Assembly: GCF_021648885.1 (NCBI RefSeq)
Contig: NZ_JAKJHZ010000010.1
Span: forward strand, 186,001-250,000
Length of the DNA: 64,000 bases
Direction: 5' to 3'
Origin: Nocardioides potassii
Lineage (GTDB): Bacteria > Actinomycetota > Actinomycetes > Propionibacteriales > Nocardioidaceae
The position numbers and the translations under genes are program-made. Positions 29,264 through 38,496 of this stretch are shown one piece after another (positions within the stretch are counted from its first letter, which is position 1; each line of letters opens with the position of its first letter). The notes under the pieces are model-generated. The model was not told the DNA's origin, ran no database searches, and saw only the letters and a program-made list of their open reading frames with translations.

Positions 29264-32200
29264 ATGCGCTCACCTTCGCTCCCCTCGCCGCGACGTCTCG
29301 CGGCAGGAGCGGGTCTGGCTCTCCTCGCAGCCGGACTCACGCCCATCGCTGCAGCGGCCAACCCGGCCGGCACCAACCTCGTCATCAGTGAGGTCTACGG
29401 AGGTGGCACCGGCAGCGGGGCCGCCGACACCTTTGGAAACGACTTCATCGAGCTCTACAACCCCACCGCGAGCGACATCGACGTGCGTGGCTGGTCGGTG
29501 CAGTACAAGAGCGCGTCGGGCACCGGCGCCTTCGCGGTCACCCCGCTGAGCGGCGTGGTGAAGGCCGGGGCGCACTACCTCGTGCAGGAGGGGACGTTCG
29601 CGACCGGAACGCAGTTCGCCACGGTCGACGACCAGGGCACCATCTCCATGTCGGCCTCGAGCGGCGTGGTGGCACTGGTCTCCAACACGACGTCCTACCC
29701 GACGTTCGGCACGGGCACCACGGGCGTCGACCTGAAGGGTGTGACGACCGACGGCCTGGTCGACCTCGTGGGCTACGGCACCTCCGCGGTCACCTACGAG
29801 ACGGCCGCCACGGGTGTGAACATCAGCAGCACGCTGTCGGCGCAGCGCACCGGTGGCGCCGACACCGACGCCAACGACGCAGACTTCTCCGAGGCGGCCC
29901 CGACGCCGACCGGCTGCGGCGCTGCCTGCGAGCCGCCGCGTGAGGAGTTCACCGGGACGATCGCAGAGATCCAGGGCACGGGGGCGACCAGCCCGCACGC
30001 CGAGGACATCGTCACGACCACCGGCGTCGTGACCGCCCGCTACCCGTCCGGCGGGCTCAACGGCTTCACCATCCAGACCGGCGGCACGGGGGGCGACAGC
30101 GACGCCACCCCCGGCGCGTCCGACGCGATCTTCGTGTGGGGCGGCAACGACGGCTTCGCCACCTATCCCGCCATCGGTGCCTCGGTGCAGGTCAAGGGCA
30201 TCGCTGTCGAGGGCGGTGGCCCGGCCACCGGACTCACCGAGATCGTCGCCGAGGACGCCGACGTCACCGCGGTGACGCCGGTGCTCGCGCCGGTCACCCC
30301 GCGTGTCATGGGTCTCCCGCGGGACGCGGCCGAGCGCGAGGCGCACGAGAGCGAGCTCGTCTCGCTCACGGGCACCTTCACCGTGACCAACTCCTACACG
30401 ACCAACCAGTACGGCTCGGTCGGCCTGGCTGCGGGCACCACGCCGTTGCGCCAGTGGACGGACGTGGCCCGTCCCGGGACGCCCGAGGCGCAGGCCGTCA
30501 AGGCCGACAACGACGCCCGTGCCGTCACGCTCGACGACGGCGCCAGCCTGGACTTCCTCTTCGGCGACACGGCGACGAAGAACACGCCCCTTCCGTGGCT
30601 CACGCCTGACACCACGGCGCCCAAGCCGGTGCGGGTGGGCGCGAAGGCGACCTTGAAGATCCCGATGATCTTCGAGTTCCGCAACAACGCGTGGACCATG
30701 CAGCCGACCACGCAGGTGACGGCTGCGACCGACCAGGACGTCGCGACGTTCCAGAACACCCGCTCCGCCCGCCCCGAGAACGTCGGAGGCGACCTCAAGC
30801 TCGCGACGTTCAACGTGCTGAACTACTTCAACACCACGGGCCAGGCGTGGGTCGCCGCCGGCACCGGGCGCTCGTGCCAGTACGACAACGACCGCCAGGG
30901 CAACCCGATCACGGTCGACACCTGCTCGGGCGGCAACGGCCCGCGCGGTGCCGCCACCTCGGCCAGCCTGACGCGCCAGCAGGACAAGATGGTCCGGGCG
31001 ATCACCAACCTCGACGCCGACATCGTCGCCCTCGAGGAGATCGAGAACTCGCGGTCCATCGGTGAGAGCGACCGGGACGACGCCGTCAAGGCCGTGGTCG
31101 CGGCGCTCAACGCCAAGGCGGGCTACACGCGGTGGGCGTTCGCCCCCTCCCCGGAGCAGCTGCCCGCGTCCGAGGACGTCATCCGCACCGCGTTCATCTT
31201 CAACCCCGACACGGTCAGCCGCGTCGGCCAGTCGCAGATCCTCGTCGGCTCGACGGCGTTCAACAACGCTCGCCAGCCGCTGGCGCAGGCGTTCAAGCCC
31301 GAGGGGTCGCCCAACACCGACGCGTTCGCCGTCGTGGCGAACCACTTCAAGTCCAAGAGCTCGTCCGGTGCCTCGGGTGACAACACCGACACCGGTGACG
31401 GCCAGGGTGCCTACAACGGCGACCGCACGCGCCAGGCGCAGGCGTTGGTGACCTTCGCCGACCAGTTCGCCGCCTCGCGCGGCACGGCCAAGGTGTTCCT
31501 CACCGGCGACTTCAACAGCTACACGTTCGAGGACCCGATGCAGGTCCTCTACAACGGTGGCTACGAGGTCGTGGAGTCCAGCACCCCCAACGAGTGGTCC
31601 TACAGCTTCAGCGGTCTCTCCGGCTCGCTGGACCACGTGCTGGCCAACGGGCCGGCGCGCGCGATGGTGACCGGTGCCGACATCTGGGAGATCGGTGCCA
31701 ACGAGTCACCGGCCTACTCCTACGAGCGGTTCAACTACAACGTCACCAACTTCCACGCCGCCACCCCCTACGGCGCCTCCGACCACAACCCGGAGATCGT
31801 CGGCATCAACACCGCTGTCGAGAACATCCAGGTCCTCGGCGTCAACGACTTCCACGGTCGCATCAAGCGGGACGGTGCGGAGTCGGGTGCAGCCGTCCTG
31901 GCCGGTGCGGTCAAGCAGCTGCGTCAGCAGAACCCCAACACCGTGTTCGCGGCGGCCGGCGACCTCATCGGAGCCTCGACGTTCGACTCGTTCATCCAGA
32001 ACGACAAGCCGACGATCGACGCCCTCAACGAGGCCGGTCTCGACGTGTCGGCGGTCGGCAACCACGAGTTCGACCAGGGGTACGACGACCTGGTCAACCG
32101 CGTGATGGCGTCCTACGACCCCGACGACAACCCGACGGGCGGGGCCGAGTGGAAGTACCTCGGCGCCAACGTGAAGTTCAAGGCCACCGGCAACCCGGCG

Positions 32201-34117
32201 CTGCCGGCGACGTGGATCAAGGACTTCGGTGACGTAGAGGTCGGATTCGTCGGTGCGGTGACCGAGCACCTTCCCGAGCTCGTGTCGCCCGCCGGCATCG
32301 CCGACATCGAGGTGACGGACATCGTCGAGGCCACCAACGAAGAGGCCGAGGACCTCAAGGCGCAGGGTGCGGACATCGTGATCCTGCTCGTCCACGAGGG
32401 TGCGGCCACGACGGCCTACAGCTCGGCCGTCGACCCGGCGTCCGACTTCGGCAAGATCGTCAACGGCGTCAGCGCCGACGTCGACGCGATCATCTCCGGC
32501 CACACCCACCTCGCCTACAACCACCGCGTGCCGGTGCCGGAGTGGGCGGCGCAGGACCGCGAGGTCACCAAGCGGCCCGTGGTCTCGGCCGGTCAGTACG
32601 GCTACAACCTCAACCAGCTCCGCTTCCGGGTGGACGGCGACACGGGCGAGGTCCTCGGGATCCGGACGCGCATCCTGGCGCTCCAGACCAACGACGGCAC
32701 CGACTCCTACACGCCCAACTACCCCGACGACCCGGCCACCAAGGCGATCGTCGACGCGGCGGTCGCCAAGGCCGACGTGCTGGGTGCCCGGCCGCTGGGC
32801 AAGCTCGCCGGCTCGTTCACCCGACCGCGCCTCTCGGCGTCGTCGGACGCCCGCGGGCGTGAGTCGACCGTGGGCAACCTGGTCGCCGAGGTGCAGCGGT
32901 GGGCGACGGAGTCGACCACCACGGGAAGTGCCCAGATCGCCTTCATGAACCCCGGTGGCCTGCGCGCGGACATGGTCCCGGCGGCCGACGGCACCCTGAC
33001 CTACCGTCAGGCGGCCAACGTCCAGCCGTTCGCCAACACCCTGGTCAACATGGACCTCACCGGTGCCCAGATCAAGACGGTGCTGGAGCAGCAGTGGCAG
33101 CCGGCCGGCGCGAGCCGACCGTTCCTGCGACTGGGGGCGTCGAAGGGCTTCACCTACACCTACGACCCGACCAAGCCGGCCGGGTCCCGCATCACGGCGA
33201 TGTGGCTCGACGGCGTGCCGGTCGACGCGTCGCAGGTGTACTCGGTGACGGCGAACTCGTTCCTGGCGGCGGGGGGCGACAACTTCTTCGCCTTCGCCGG
33301 CGGTGCGAACAAGCAGGACACCGGCAAGTCGGACCTGCAGGCGATGGTCGACTACATGGCCGAGTTCGCGAACCCGGGGCAGGGCGACCCGCCGCTCCCG
33401 GTGGACTACAGCCAGCGCGCAGTGGGCGTTGCCTTCGGTCCCACGGCCCCCGGCGAGTACGCACCCGGTGCGACGGTGACCTTCGACCTGTCGTCGCTCG
33501 ACATGACGGCGGCCGGTGATGTCACCGACTCGACGGTGACGGTCGCACTGGACGGCGCGCCCCTCGGCTCGTTCCCGGTGGACCACACGGCGGCAGACCC
33601 GACGGCCGACGAGACGGGCAAGGCGACGGTCACTGTCACCCTGCCTGCCGGCACCACCGGTGGCGCGAGGGTGCTCACCGTGACCGGGGAGACGACCGGC
33701 ACCACCGTGCGGGTGCCGATCGTGGTGGCAGGCGGTACGACGCCGACCACGACGCCCACGCCGACCACGACGCCGACCCCGACGCCGACCCCGACCACAA
33801 CGCCCACGCCGACCCCGACCCCGGTGCCGGAGAAGGCCGCGGCCGAGCTCAAGGCGGTCAACGCCACCGGCACGGTCGGCAAGCGGGTGCGCTTCAAGGT
33901 CAAGGTCACGGCCGACGGCACGGTGCCGACCGGCTGGCTCAAGGTGCGGGTCAAGGGCAGCGACCAGGTCCTCCGATTCAGGCTGAAGGACGGCAAGGCG
34001 GTCGTGAAGCTCCCCGCCTTCGCCCGGGCCGGCACGAAGAAGGTGGTCGTGCGGTACCTCGGTGACGACTCGACCAAGCGAGCCAAGACCGTGGTCAAGC
34101 TCAAGATCACCCGCTGA
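29264..34117 (+). CDS. Secreted multidomain nuclease fused to 5'-nucleotidase (ExeM/NucH-like)
   Basis: 1617 residues with a Sec signal (about 1-30, ending AAAA). In order: a lamin-tail domain (33-160, LVISEVYGGGTGSGAADTFG) and an OB-fold linker (about 225-370). Next is an endonuclease/exonuclease/phosphatase domain (510-845; ATFNVLNYFN, LEEIEN, TGDFNSY, SDHNPE). A calcineurin-type 5'-nucleotidase follows (855-1400; NDFHGR, GNHEFDQGYDD, SGHTHLAYNH). The end holds a Thr-Pro linker (about 1492-1520) and an Ig-like beta domain. It should degrade extracellular DNA and strip phosphate from the released nucleotides in one molecule. GGAG precedes ATG 29264. Its nucleotidase half is paralogous to the next gene. 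Confidence 0.92.
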   Translation: MRSPSLPSPRRLAAGAGLALLAAGLTPIAAAANPAGTNLVISEVYGGGTGSGAADTFGNDFIELYNPTASDIDVRGWSVQYKSASGTGAFAVTPLSGVVKAGAHYLVQEGTFATGTQFATVDDQGTISMSASSGVVALVSNTTSYPTFGTGTTGVDLKGVTTDGLVDLVGYGTSAVTYETAATGVNISSTLSAQRTGGADTDANDADFSEAAPTPTGCGAACEPPREEFTGTIAEIQGTGATSPHAEDIVTTTGVVTARYPSGGLNGFTIQTGGTGGDSDATPGASDAIFVWGGNDGFATYPAIGASVQVKGIAVEGGGPATGLTEIVAEDADVTAVTPVLAPVTPRVMGLPRDAAEREAHESELVSLTGTFTVTNSYTTNQYGSVGLAAGTTPLRQWTDVARPGTPEAQAVKADNDARAVTLDDGASLDFLFGDTATKNTPLPWLTPDTTAPKPVRVGAKATLKIPMIFEFRNNAWTMQPTTQVTAATDQDVATFQNTRSARPENVGGDLKLATFNVLNYFNTTGQAWVAAGTGRSCQYDNDRQGNPITVDTCSGGNGPRGAATSASLTRQQDKMVRAITNLDADIVALEEIENSRSIGESDRDDAVKAVVAALNAKAGYTRWAFAPSPEQLPASEDVIRTAFIFNPDTVSRVGQSQILVGSTAFNNARQPLAQAFKPEGSPNTDAFAVVANHFKSKSSSGASGDNTDTGDGQGAYNGDRTRQAQALVTFADQFAASRGTAKVFLTGDFNSYTFEDPMQVLYNGGYEVVESSTPNEWSYSFSGLSGSLDHVLANGPARAMVTGADIWEIGANESPAYSYERFNYNVTNFHAATPYGASDHNPEIVGINTAVENIQVLGVNDFHGRIKRDGAESGAAVLAGAVKQLRQQNPNTVFAAAGDLIGASTFDSFIQNDKPTIDALNEAGLDVSAVGNHEFDQGYDDLVNRVMASYDPDDNPTGGAEWKYLGANVKFKATGNPALPATWIKDFGDVEVGFVGAVTEHLPELVSPAGIADIEVTDIVEATNEEAEDLKAQGADIVILLVHEGAATTAYSSAVDPASDFGKIVNGVSADVDAIISGHTHLAYNHRVPVPEWAAQDREVTKRPVVSAGQYGYNLNQLRFRVDGDTGEVLGIRTRILALQTNDGTDSYTPNYPDDPATKAIVDAAVAKADVLGARPLGKLAGSFTRPRLSASSDARGRESTVGNLVAEVQRWATESTTTGSAQIAFMNPGGLRADMVPAADGTLTYRQAANVQPFANTLVNMDLTGAQIKTVLEQQWQPAGASRPFLRLGASKGFTYTYDPTKPAGSRITAMWLDGVPVDASQVYSVTANSFLAAGGDNFFAFAGGANKQDTGKSDLQAMVDYMAEFANPGQGDPPLPVDYSQRAVGVAFGPTAPGEYAPGATVTFDLSSLDMTAAGDVTDSTVTVALDGAPLGSFPVDHTAADPTADETGKATVTVTLPAGTTGGARVLTVTGETTGTTVRVPIVVAGGTTPTTTPTPTTTPTPTPTPTTTPTPTPTPVPEKAAAELKAVNATGTVGKRVRFKVKVTADGTVPTGWLKVRVKGSDQVLRFRLKDGKAVVKLPAFARAGTKKVVVRYLGDDSTKRAKTVVKLKITR
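33737..33822 (+). repeat. Thr-Pro codon repeat inside the nuclease gene
   Basis: ACG/CCG/ACC codon repeats encode an alternating Thr-Pro flexible spacer between the enzyme domains and the C-terminal Ig-like domain. Such tracts are prone to length variation by slippage and are probable glycosylation targets. Confidence 0.85.
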
Positions 34118-34131
34118 TCCGACGGCCGCTG

Positions 34132-34165
34132 CGGCCCGGTCGCCCCTCGGGGGGCGGCCGGGCCG
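34132..34165 (+). terminator. Terminator hairpin after the nuclease gene
   Basis: A 15-bp stem (34132-34146 with 34151-34165, one G-U pair) closes the tetraloop TCGG, 15 nt after the stop codon. A short T-containing stretch (TTCGTCGT) follows. Confidence 0.75.
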
Positions 34166-34213
34166 TTCGTCGTGCACCGGCCACGCGGTCTGCTGCTCGG
34201 TAAAGAAGCGGGT

Positions 34214-34219
34214 TAGGGT
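34214..34219 (+). promoter_or_regulatory. -10 box (TAGGGT) of the 5'-nucleotidase gene
   Basis: TAGGGT lies 49 bp before GTG 34269. It predicts a 40-45 nt leader that includes the ribosome site GGAAAGG at about 34255-34261. Confidence 0.4.
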
Positions 34220-34268
34220 GACCCGACTCACCCCCGGAGCCAGACAACCCTCTTCGGAAAGGCAACTC

Positions 34269-36650
34269 GTGCCAGCATCACGAACAGGTCGCAGACTCGC
34301 TCTCGCGGCATCCCTCACCGGCATGGTCGCGGCCCCCCTGGCCGTCGTGGCGGCGGCTGCGCCGGCGAACGCAGCGCCGACGGAGGTCGACGTCCAGATC
34401 ATCGCGACCAACGACTTCCACGGTCGGCTCGCCGACCGCCCGAGCGGGTCCAACAACCCGGAGCCGATCGAGATCGCCTCGGTGATGGCGGGCGCCGTCA
34501 AGCAGCTGCGAGGCGCCAACCCCAACACGGTCTTCGCCGCGGCCGGCGACATGATCGGTGCCTCGACCTTCGAGTCGTTCATCCAGCACGACAAGCCGAC
34601 CCTCGACGTCCTCAACGGGGCAGGGCTCGCGGTCTCAGCGGCCGGCAACCACGAGTTCGACGGCGGCTACGCCGACCTGGTCAACCGGGTCATGAAGCCC
34701 GCGAGCGCGAGCAACCCCGAGGGCGGCGCCAATTGGCAGTACCTCGCGGCCAACGTCCGCAAGCGCTCGGACAACTCCTACGCGCTGCCTGACGTCGCGG
34801 CCTCGCCCGGTGACTCCGACGGCGCGACCTGGATGACCACCACGACCGACGGCGTGAAGGTCGGGTTCGTCGGTGCGGTCACCGAGGACCTTCCCTCGCT
34901 CGTCAGCCCCGCCGGCATCGCCGACATCAAGGTTACGAGCATCATCGACGAGACCAACACGGCCGCGAACGCGCTGAAGGCGGCCGGTGCCGACCTGGTC
35001 ATCATGCTGGTCCACGAGGGTGCGGCGACCAAGGACATCGCCTCCGCGACGGACAGCTCGACCTTCGGTCGCATCGTCGCCGGCGTGAACAGCAACGTCA
35101 ACGCGATCGTCTCGGGCCACACGCACCTGGCCTACAACCACTCGATCGGCGGCCGTCCGGTCGTCTCCGCCGGTCAGTACGGCGCGAACCTCAACAAGCT
35201 GGTCTTCCGCGTCACCGACCAGGACGGCGATCCGACGACGACGGGCGACCGCAGCGTCGCGGTGGCGTCGCAGGAGATCCTGCCGATGTTCGGCCCCGAC
35301 CCCGACGGCAGCAGCGGCCCCAAGGCCACGCCGCCGCTCTACCCGGTCGACGCCGACACCAAGGCGATCGTCGACGCGGCGTTCGTCAAGGCCAACGAGC
35401 TCGGCGCGCGCGTGCTGGGCAAGGTCGCCGGTCCGTTCAACCGGGCGAAGATCGCCAACGGTGAGGAGAACCGCGGTGGCGAGTCGACCCTCGGCAACCT
35501 CGTCGCCGAGGTCCAGCGGTGGGCGACCTCCGCTCCCGAGTCCGGAGCGGCACAGATCGCGTTCATGAACCCGGGCGGCCTCCGCGCGGACATGGCCGGC
35601 TCGTCGGGCGGCTACCCGGCCAACCTGACCTACAAGCAGGCTGCCGTGGTCCAGCCGTTCGCCAACACGCTGGTCAACATGAAGATGACCGGTGCGCAGA
35701 TCAAGACCGTGCTCGAGCAGCAGTGGCAGCGCGACGACAAGGGCGTCGTGCCCACCCGGCCGTTCCTGCGCCTGGGCGTCTCCGACGGGTTCTTCTCGAC
35801 CTACGACCCGACCAGGCCCGAGGGCGACCGGATCACCAGCATGTGGCTCAACGGTCAACCGCTGGGGCTCGCGACGTCGTACTCCGTCACGGTGAACTCG
35901 TTCCTCGCCAGCGGTGGCGACAACTTCCGTGGGTTCAACGCCGGCACCAGCAAGCGGGACACCGGCAAGGTCGACCTGCAGGCGATGGTGGACTACATGG
36001 CCGCCAAGGCCGCGACCACCCCGCTGGCGGTCAACAAGGAGCAGCGCCAGGTGGGCATCACCTGGCCGGCCGACAAGCCGCGCTTCTACCGGATCGGCCA
36101 GGACGTGGAGCTCACGCTGTCGTCGCTCGCGATGACCTCGCCCGCCGACGTCCGCGACAGCGTGCTCACCATCAAGGCCGGTGAGAAGACCCTCGCCCCG
36201 ACGGCCGTGGACAACACGCTCAGCGCCACGCCGTTCGACGAGGCCGGCCGGAGCGCCGTCGACGTCAAGCTCAAGGGCAAGACCCGTACGGGCAAGCAGA
36301 TGCTGACGTTCACCGGTCCCAGCACCGGAACGACGTTCGCGCTGCCGATCGAGGTGCGCAAGGCCAAGGGCGTGCTCAAGGTCCGCACCAAGCCCGGACG
36401 CATCGTCAAGGGCGAGACCCGGACGAAGGTGAAGATCAAGGCCTCAGCCCTCGGCATCAAGGCCGTGACCGGCAAGGTGATCATCAAGGCCGGTGGCCAG
36501 AAGTACACGGTCAAGCTCAAGAAGGGCAAGGCCGTCGTCCGCCTCGCGAAGTTCGCCAAGACGGGCAAGAAGCGCATCGTGGTGAAGTACGCCGGCAGCC
36601 GCAAGGTTCGCAGCACCACCGAGGCCGTCAAGGTCAAGGTCCGTCGCTGA
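34269..36650 (+). CDS. Secreted bifunctional 5'-nucleotidase/metallophosphatase
   Basis: 793 residues from GTG 34269 (GGAAAGG upstream). A Sec signal ends near APANAAPTE. The calcineurin-like metallophosphoesterase domain (40-300) has ATNDFHGRLAD, AAGDMIGASTFES, GNHEFDGGYADL and SGHTHLAYNHS. The 5'-nucleotidase C-terminal substrate domain (about 345-560) has AQIAFMNPGGLRADM and VTVNSFLASGGDNF. The last 100 residues are a Lys/Val-rich Ig-like repeat. It hydrolyses extracellular nucleotides to nucleosides and phosphate. It is closely similar to the nucleotidase half of the preceding protein, which indicates duplication. Confidence 0.93.
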   Translation: MPASRTGRRLALAASLTGMVAAPLAVVAAAAPANAAPTEVDVQIIATNDFHGRLADRPSGSNNPEPIEIASVMAGAVKQLRGANPNTVFAAAGDMIGASTFESFIQHDKPTLDVLNGAGLAVSAAGNHEFDGGYADLVNRVMKPASASNPEGGANWQYLAANVRKRSDNSYALPDVAASPGDSDGATWMTTTTDGVKVGFVGAVTEDLPSLVSPAGIADIKVTSIIDETNTAANALKAAGADLVIMLVHEGAATKDIASATDSSTFGRIVAGVNSNVNAIVSGHTHLAYNHSIGGRPVVSAGQYGANLNKLVFRVTDQDGDPTTTGDRSVAVASQEILPMFGPDPDGSSGPKATPPLYPVDADTKAIVDAAFVKANELGARVLGKVAGPFNRAKIANGEENRGGESTLGNLVAEVQRWATSAPESGAAQIAFMNPGGLRADMAGSSGGYPANLTYKQAAVVQPFANTLVNMKMTGAQIKTVLEQQWQRDDKGVVPTRPFLRLGVSDGFFSTYDPTRPEGDRITSMWLNGQPLGLATSYSVTVNSFLASGGDNFRGFNAGTSKRDTGKVDLQAMVDYMAAKAATTPLAVNKEQRQVGITWPADKPRFYRIGQDVELTLSSLAMTSPADVRDSVLTIKAGEKTLAPTAVDNTLSATPFDEAGRSAVDVKLKGKTRTGKQMLTFTGPSTGTTFALPIEVRKAKGVLKVRTKPGRIVKGETRTKVKIKASALGIKAVTGKVIIKAGGQKYTVKLKKGKAVVRLAKFAKTGKKRIVVKYAGSRKVRSTTEAVKVKVRR

Positions 36651-36695
36651 CGGCCTGACCACGGGGCGGCCACGCCGTCCGACCGCACCAGGCTC

Positions 36696-36732
36696 GCGGC
36701 CCTCGTCCTGCTCAGCGCAGGGCGAGGGCCGC
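36696..36732. terminator. Bidirectional terminator between the 5'-nucleotidase and GH15 genes
   Basis: A 16-bp stem (36696-36711 with 36717-36732, one G-U pair) with a 5-nt loop. The stop codon of the minus-strand GH15 gene lies in the loop, so the hairpin uses that gene's last codons as one arm and serves both converging transcripts. Confidence 0.7.
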
Positions 36733-38478
36733 TTGCACGAGCGTCAGGTGGCTGAACGCCTGCGGGAAGTTCCCCGCCATCCGCCCGTGCGCGGCGTCGT
36801 ACTCCTCCGACAGCAGTCCGACGTCGTTGGCCAGCCCGCACAGCCGGTCCATCAGCTCCTCGGCATCGTTGCGGCGGCCGGCATGGGCGAGCGCCGCCAC
36901 GAGCCAGAAGGAGCACGCCAGGAACGGGTGCTCGGCACCGGCCAGGCCGTCGACCCCGGTCTCCGTGCGGTAGCGCAGCAGGAGGCCGTCGGCCATGAGG
37001 TCCTCGACGACCGCGTCGATGGTCCCGAGCACCCGCGGGTCGTGGCCGGGGAGGAAGCCGACGAGCGGGATGATCAGCAGCGACGCGTCGACCTCGCGGG
37101 TGTCGTAGTGCTGGGTGAAGGTGCCGCGCTCGGAGTCGAAGCCCTTGTCGAGGATCTCCTCGCGCACGCGGTCGCGGAGGTCACGCCACCGCTCCACTGG
37201 GCCTTCCAGGCCGTGCTCCTCGACCGCGCGCACGGCGCGGTCGAAGGCGACCCAGACCATCACGCGCGAGTGGGTGAAGTGCCGTTGCGGTCCGCGGATC
37301 TCCCACAACCCGTTGTCGGGCTCGTCCCAGTGGTCGGCGAGCTCGTCGACGAGCGCGCGCTGGAGGGACCACGAGTTGCGGGTCTCGCCGAGACCGGACT
37401 GCCGCGCGAGCTCGAGCGCCAGCATGACCTCGCCCAGGACGTCGTTCTGCCGTTGCACGACGGCGCCGTTGCCGATGCGCACAGGCCTGCTGCCGGCATA
37501 TCCCGGGAGGTGCGGCACCTCCCGCTCGGGCAGCTGGCGGCCGCCGTCGACGGTGTACATGATCTGCAGGTCCGCCGGGTCGCCCGCGACGGCGCGCAGC
37601 AACCAGTGCCGCCAGTGGTAGGCCACCTCGGCGTAGCCGGCTCCCAGCAGCGACTCGAGGGTCAGGGCCGCGTCGCGCAGCCAGCAGAAGCGGTAGTCCC
37701 AGTTGCGCTCGCCCCCGAAGTCCTCCGGCAGCGACGTGGTCGGCGCGGCGACGATGCCGCCGGTCTCCTCGTGCGTCATCAGCAGCAGGGTGAGCAGGCT
37801 GCGACGGACCATGTCGGCGTGCGGCACGTCGTCGGGGGAGCGGGCCGACCACTCGCGCTGGGCATCGGTGGTCGCCGCGATGCGCTCGTCGAAGCCGAGC
37901 GGCTCGGGCACGTCGCGCCACGAGCGGACCCAGGTCGTCGAGAAGGTGACCTCCTCGCCCGCGGACAGCTCGAACTCGTCGGAGTGGTGGCCGTCGTGCG
38001 CGCGCGGGAGCCGCGGACCGCGCAGGACGATCTTGTCCGGCCCGGCCACCGCGACGATGAGGTCGTTGCCGTGTGCCTTCTCGCGCGTCACCCACGGACG
38101 GACCAGGCCGTAGTCGCAGCGCACCACCCAGTCGTGGCGGATCCGCACCGTGCCGCGCGTGCACGTGAGGCGGCGAACGACGTCCGCGCGCCCGTCCCCG
38201 GTCGGCATCACGTCGAGCAGCACGACCTCGCCGTCCACCGTGGTGAACGTCGTCTCCAGCAGCGCCGTGCCGTCGACGTACCTCCTGCTCGTCGACACCA
38301 CCTCGTCCGCGGGCGCCAGCAGCCAACGTCCGTTGTCCTCGGTGCCGAGCAGCGCGGCGAAGCAGGCGGGGGAGTCGAAGCGGGGGAGGCAGAGCCAGTC
38401 GATGGAGCCGTCCTTTCCGACGAGCGCCGCCGTGCCGCGGTCACCGATGAGGGCGTAGTCCTCGATGGGGAGTGGCAT
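36712..38478 (-). CDS. Glycoside hydrolase family 15 (trehalase/glucoamylase-like)
   Basis: 588 residues, cytosolic, no signal peptide. The start MPLPIEDYALIGDRGTAALV and GSIDWLCLPRFDSPACFAAL are typical of the actinobacterial GH15 group. The catalytic (alpha/alpha)6 barrel includes ERNWDYRFCWLRDAALT and the late segment LLSEEYDA. Mycobacterial members of this group hydrolyse trehalose, whereas others act on glucans; I cannot separate these from sequence. ATG 38478 lies 18 bp from the divergent cinA start and shares a promoter core with it. Confidence 0.9.
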   Translation of the reverse strand: MPLPIEDYALIGDRGTAALVGKDGSIDWLCLPRFDSPACFAALLGTEDNGRWLLAPADEVVSTSRRYVDGTALLETTFTTVDGEVVLLDVMPTGDGRADVVRRLTCTRGTVRIRHDWVVRCDYGLVRPWVTREKAHGNDLIVAVAGPDKIVLRGPRLPRAHDGHHSDEFELSAGEEVTFSTTWVRSWRDVPEPLGFDERIAATTDAQREWSARSPDDVPHADMVRRSLLTLLLMTHEETGGIVAAPTTSLPEDFGGERNWDYRFCWLRDAALTLESLLGAGYAEVAYHWRHWLLRAVAGDPADLQIMYTVDGGRQLPEREVPHLPGYAGSRPVRIGNGAVVQRQNDVLGEVMLALELARQSGLGETRNSWSLQRALVDELADHWDEPDNGLWEIRGPQRHFTHSRVMVWVAFDRAVRAVEEHGLEGPVERWRDLRDRVREEILDKGFDSERGTFTQHYDTREVDASLLIIPLVGFLPGHDPRVLGTIDAVVEDLMADGLLLRYRTETGVDGLAGAEHPFLACSFWLVAALAHAGRRNDAEELMDRLCGLANDVGLLSEEYDAAHGRMAGNFPQAFSHLTLVQAALALR

Positions 38479-38483
38479 GCGGC

Positions 38484-38490
38484 TAGTGTC
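38484..38490. promoter_or_regulatory. Overlapping divergent -10 boxes for cinA and the GH15 gene
   Basis: On the plus strand TAGTGT (38484-38489) ends seven nt before GTG 38497. On the minus strand GACACT (38490-38485) ends six nt before ATG 38478. The seven bases TAGTGTC therefore supply a -10 element in each direction, and only 18 bp separate the two coding regions. Simultaneous polymerase binding would be impossible. Confidence 0.5.
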
Positions 38491-38496
38491 GCCGAC

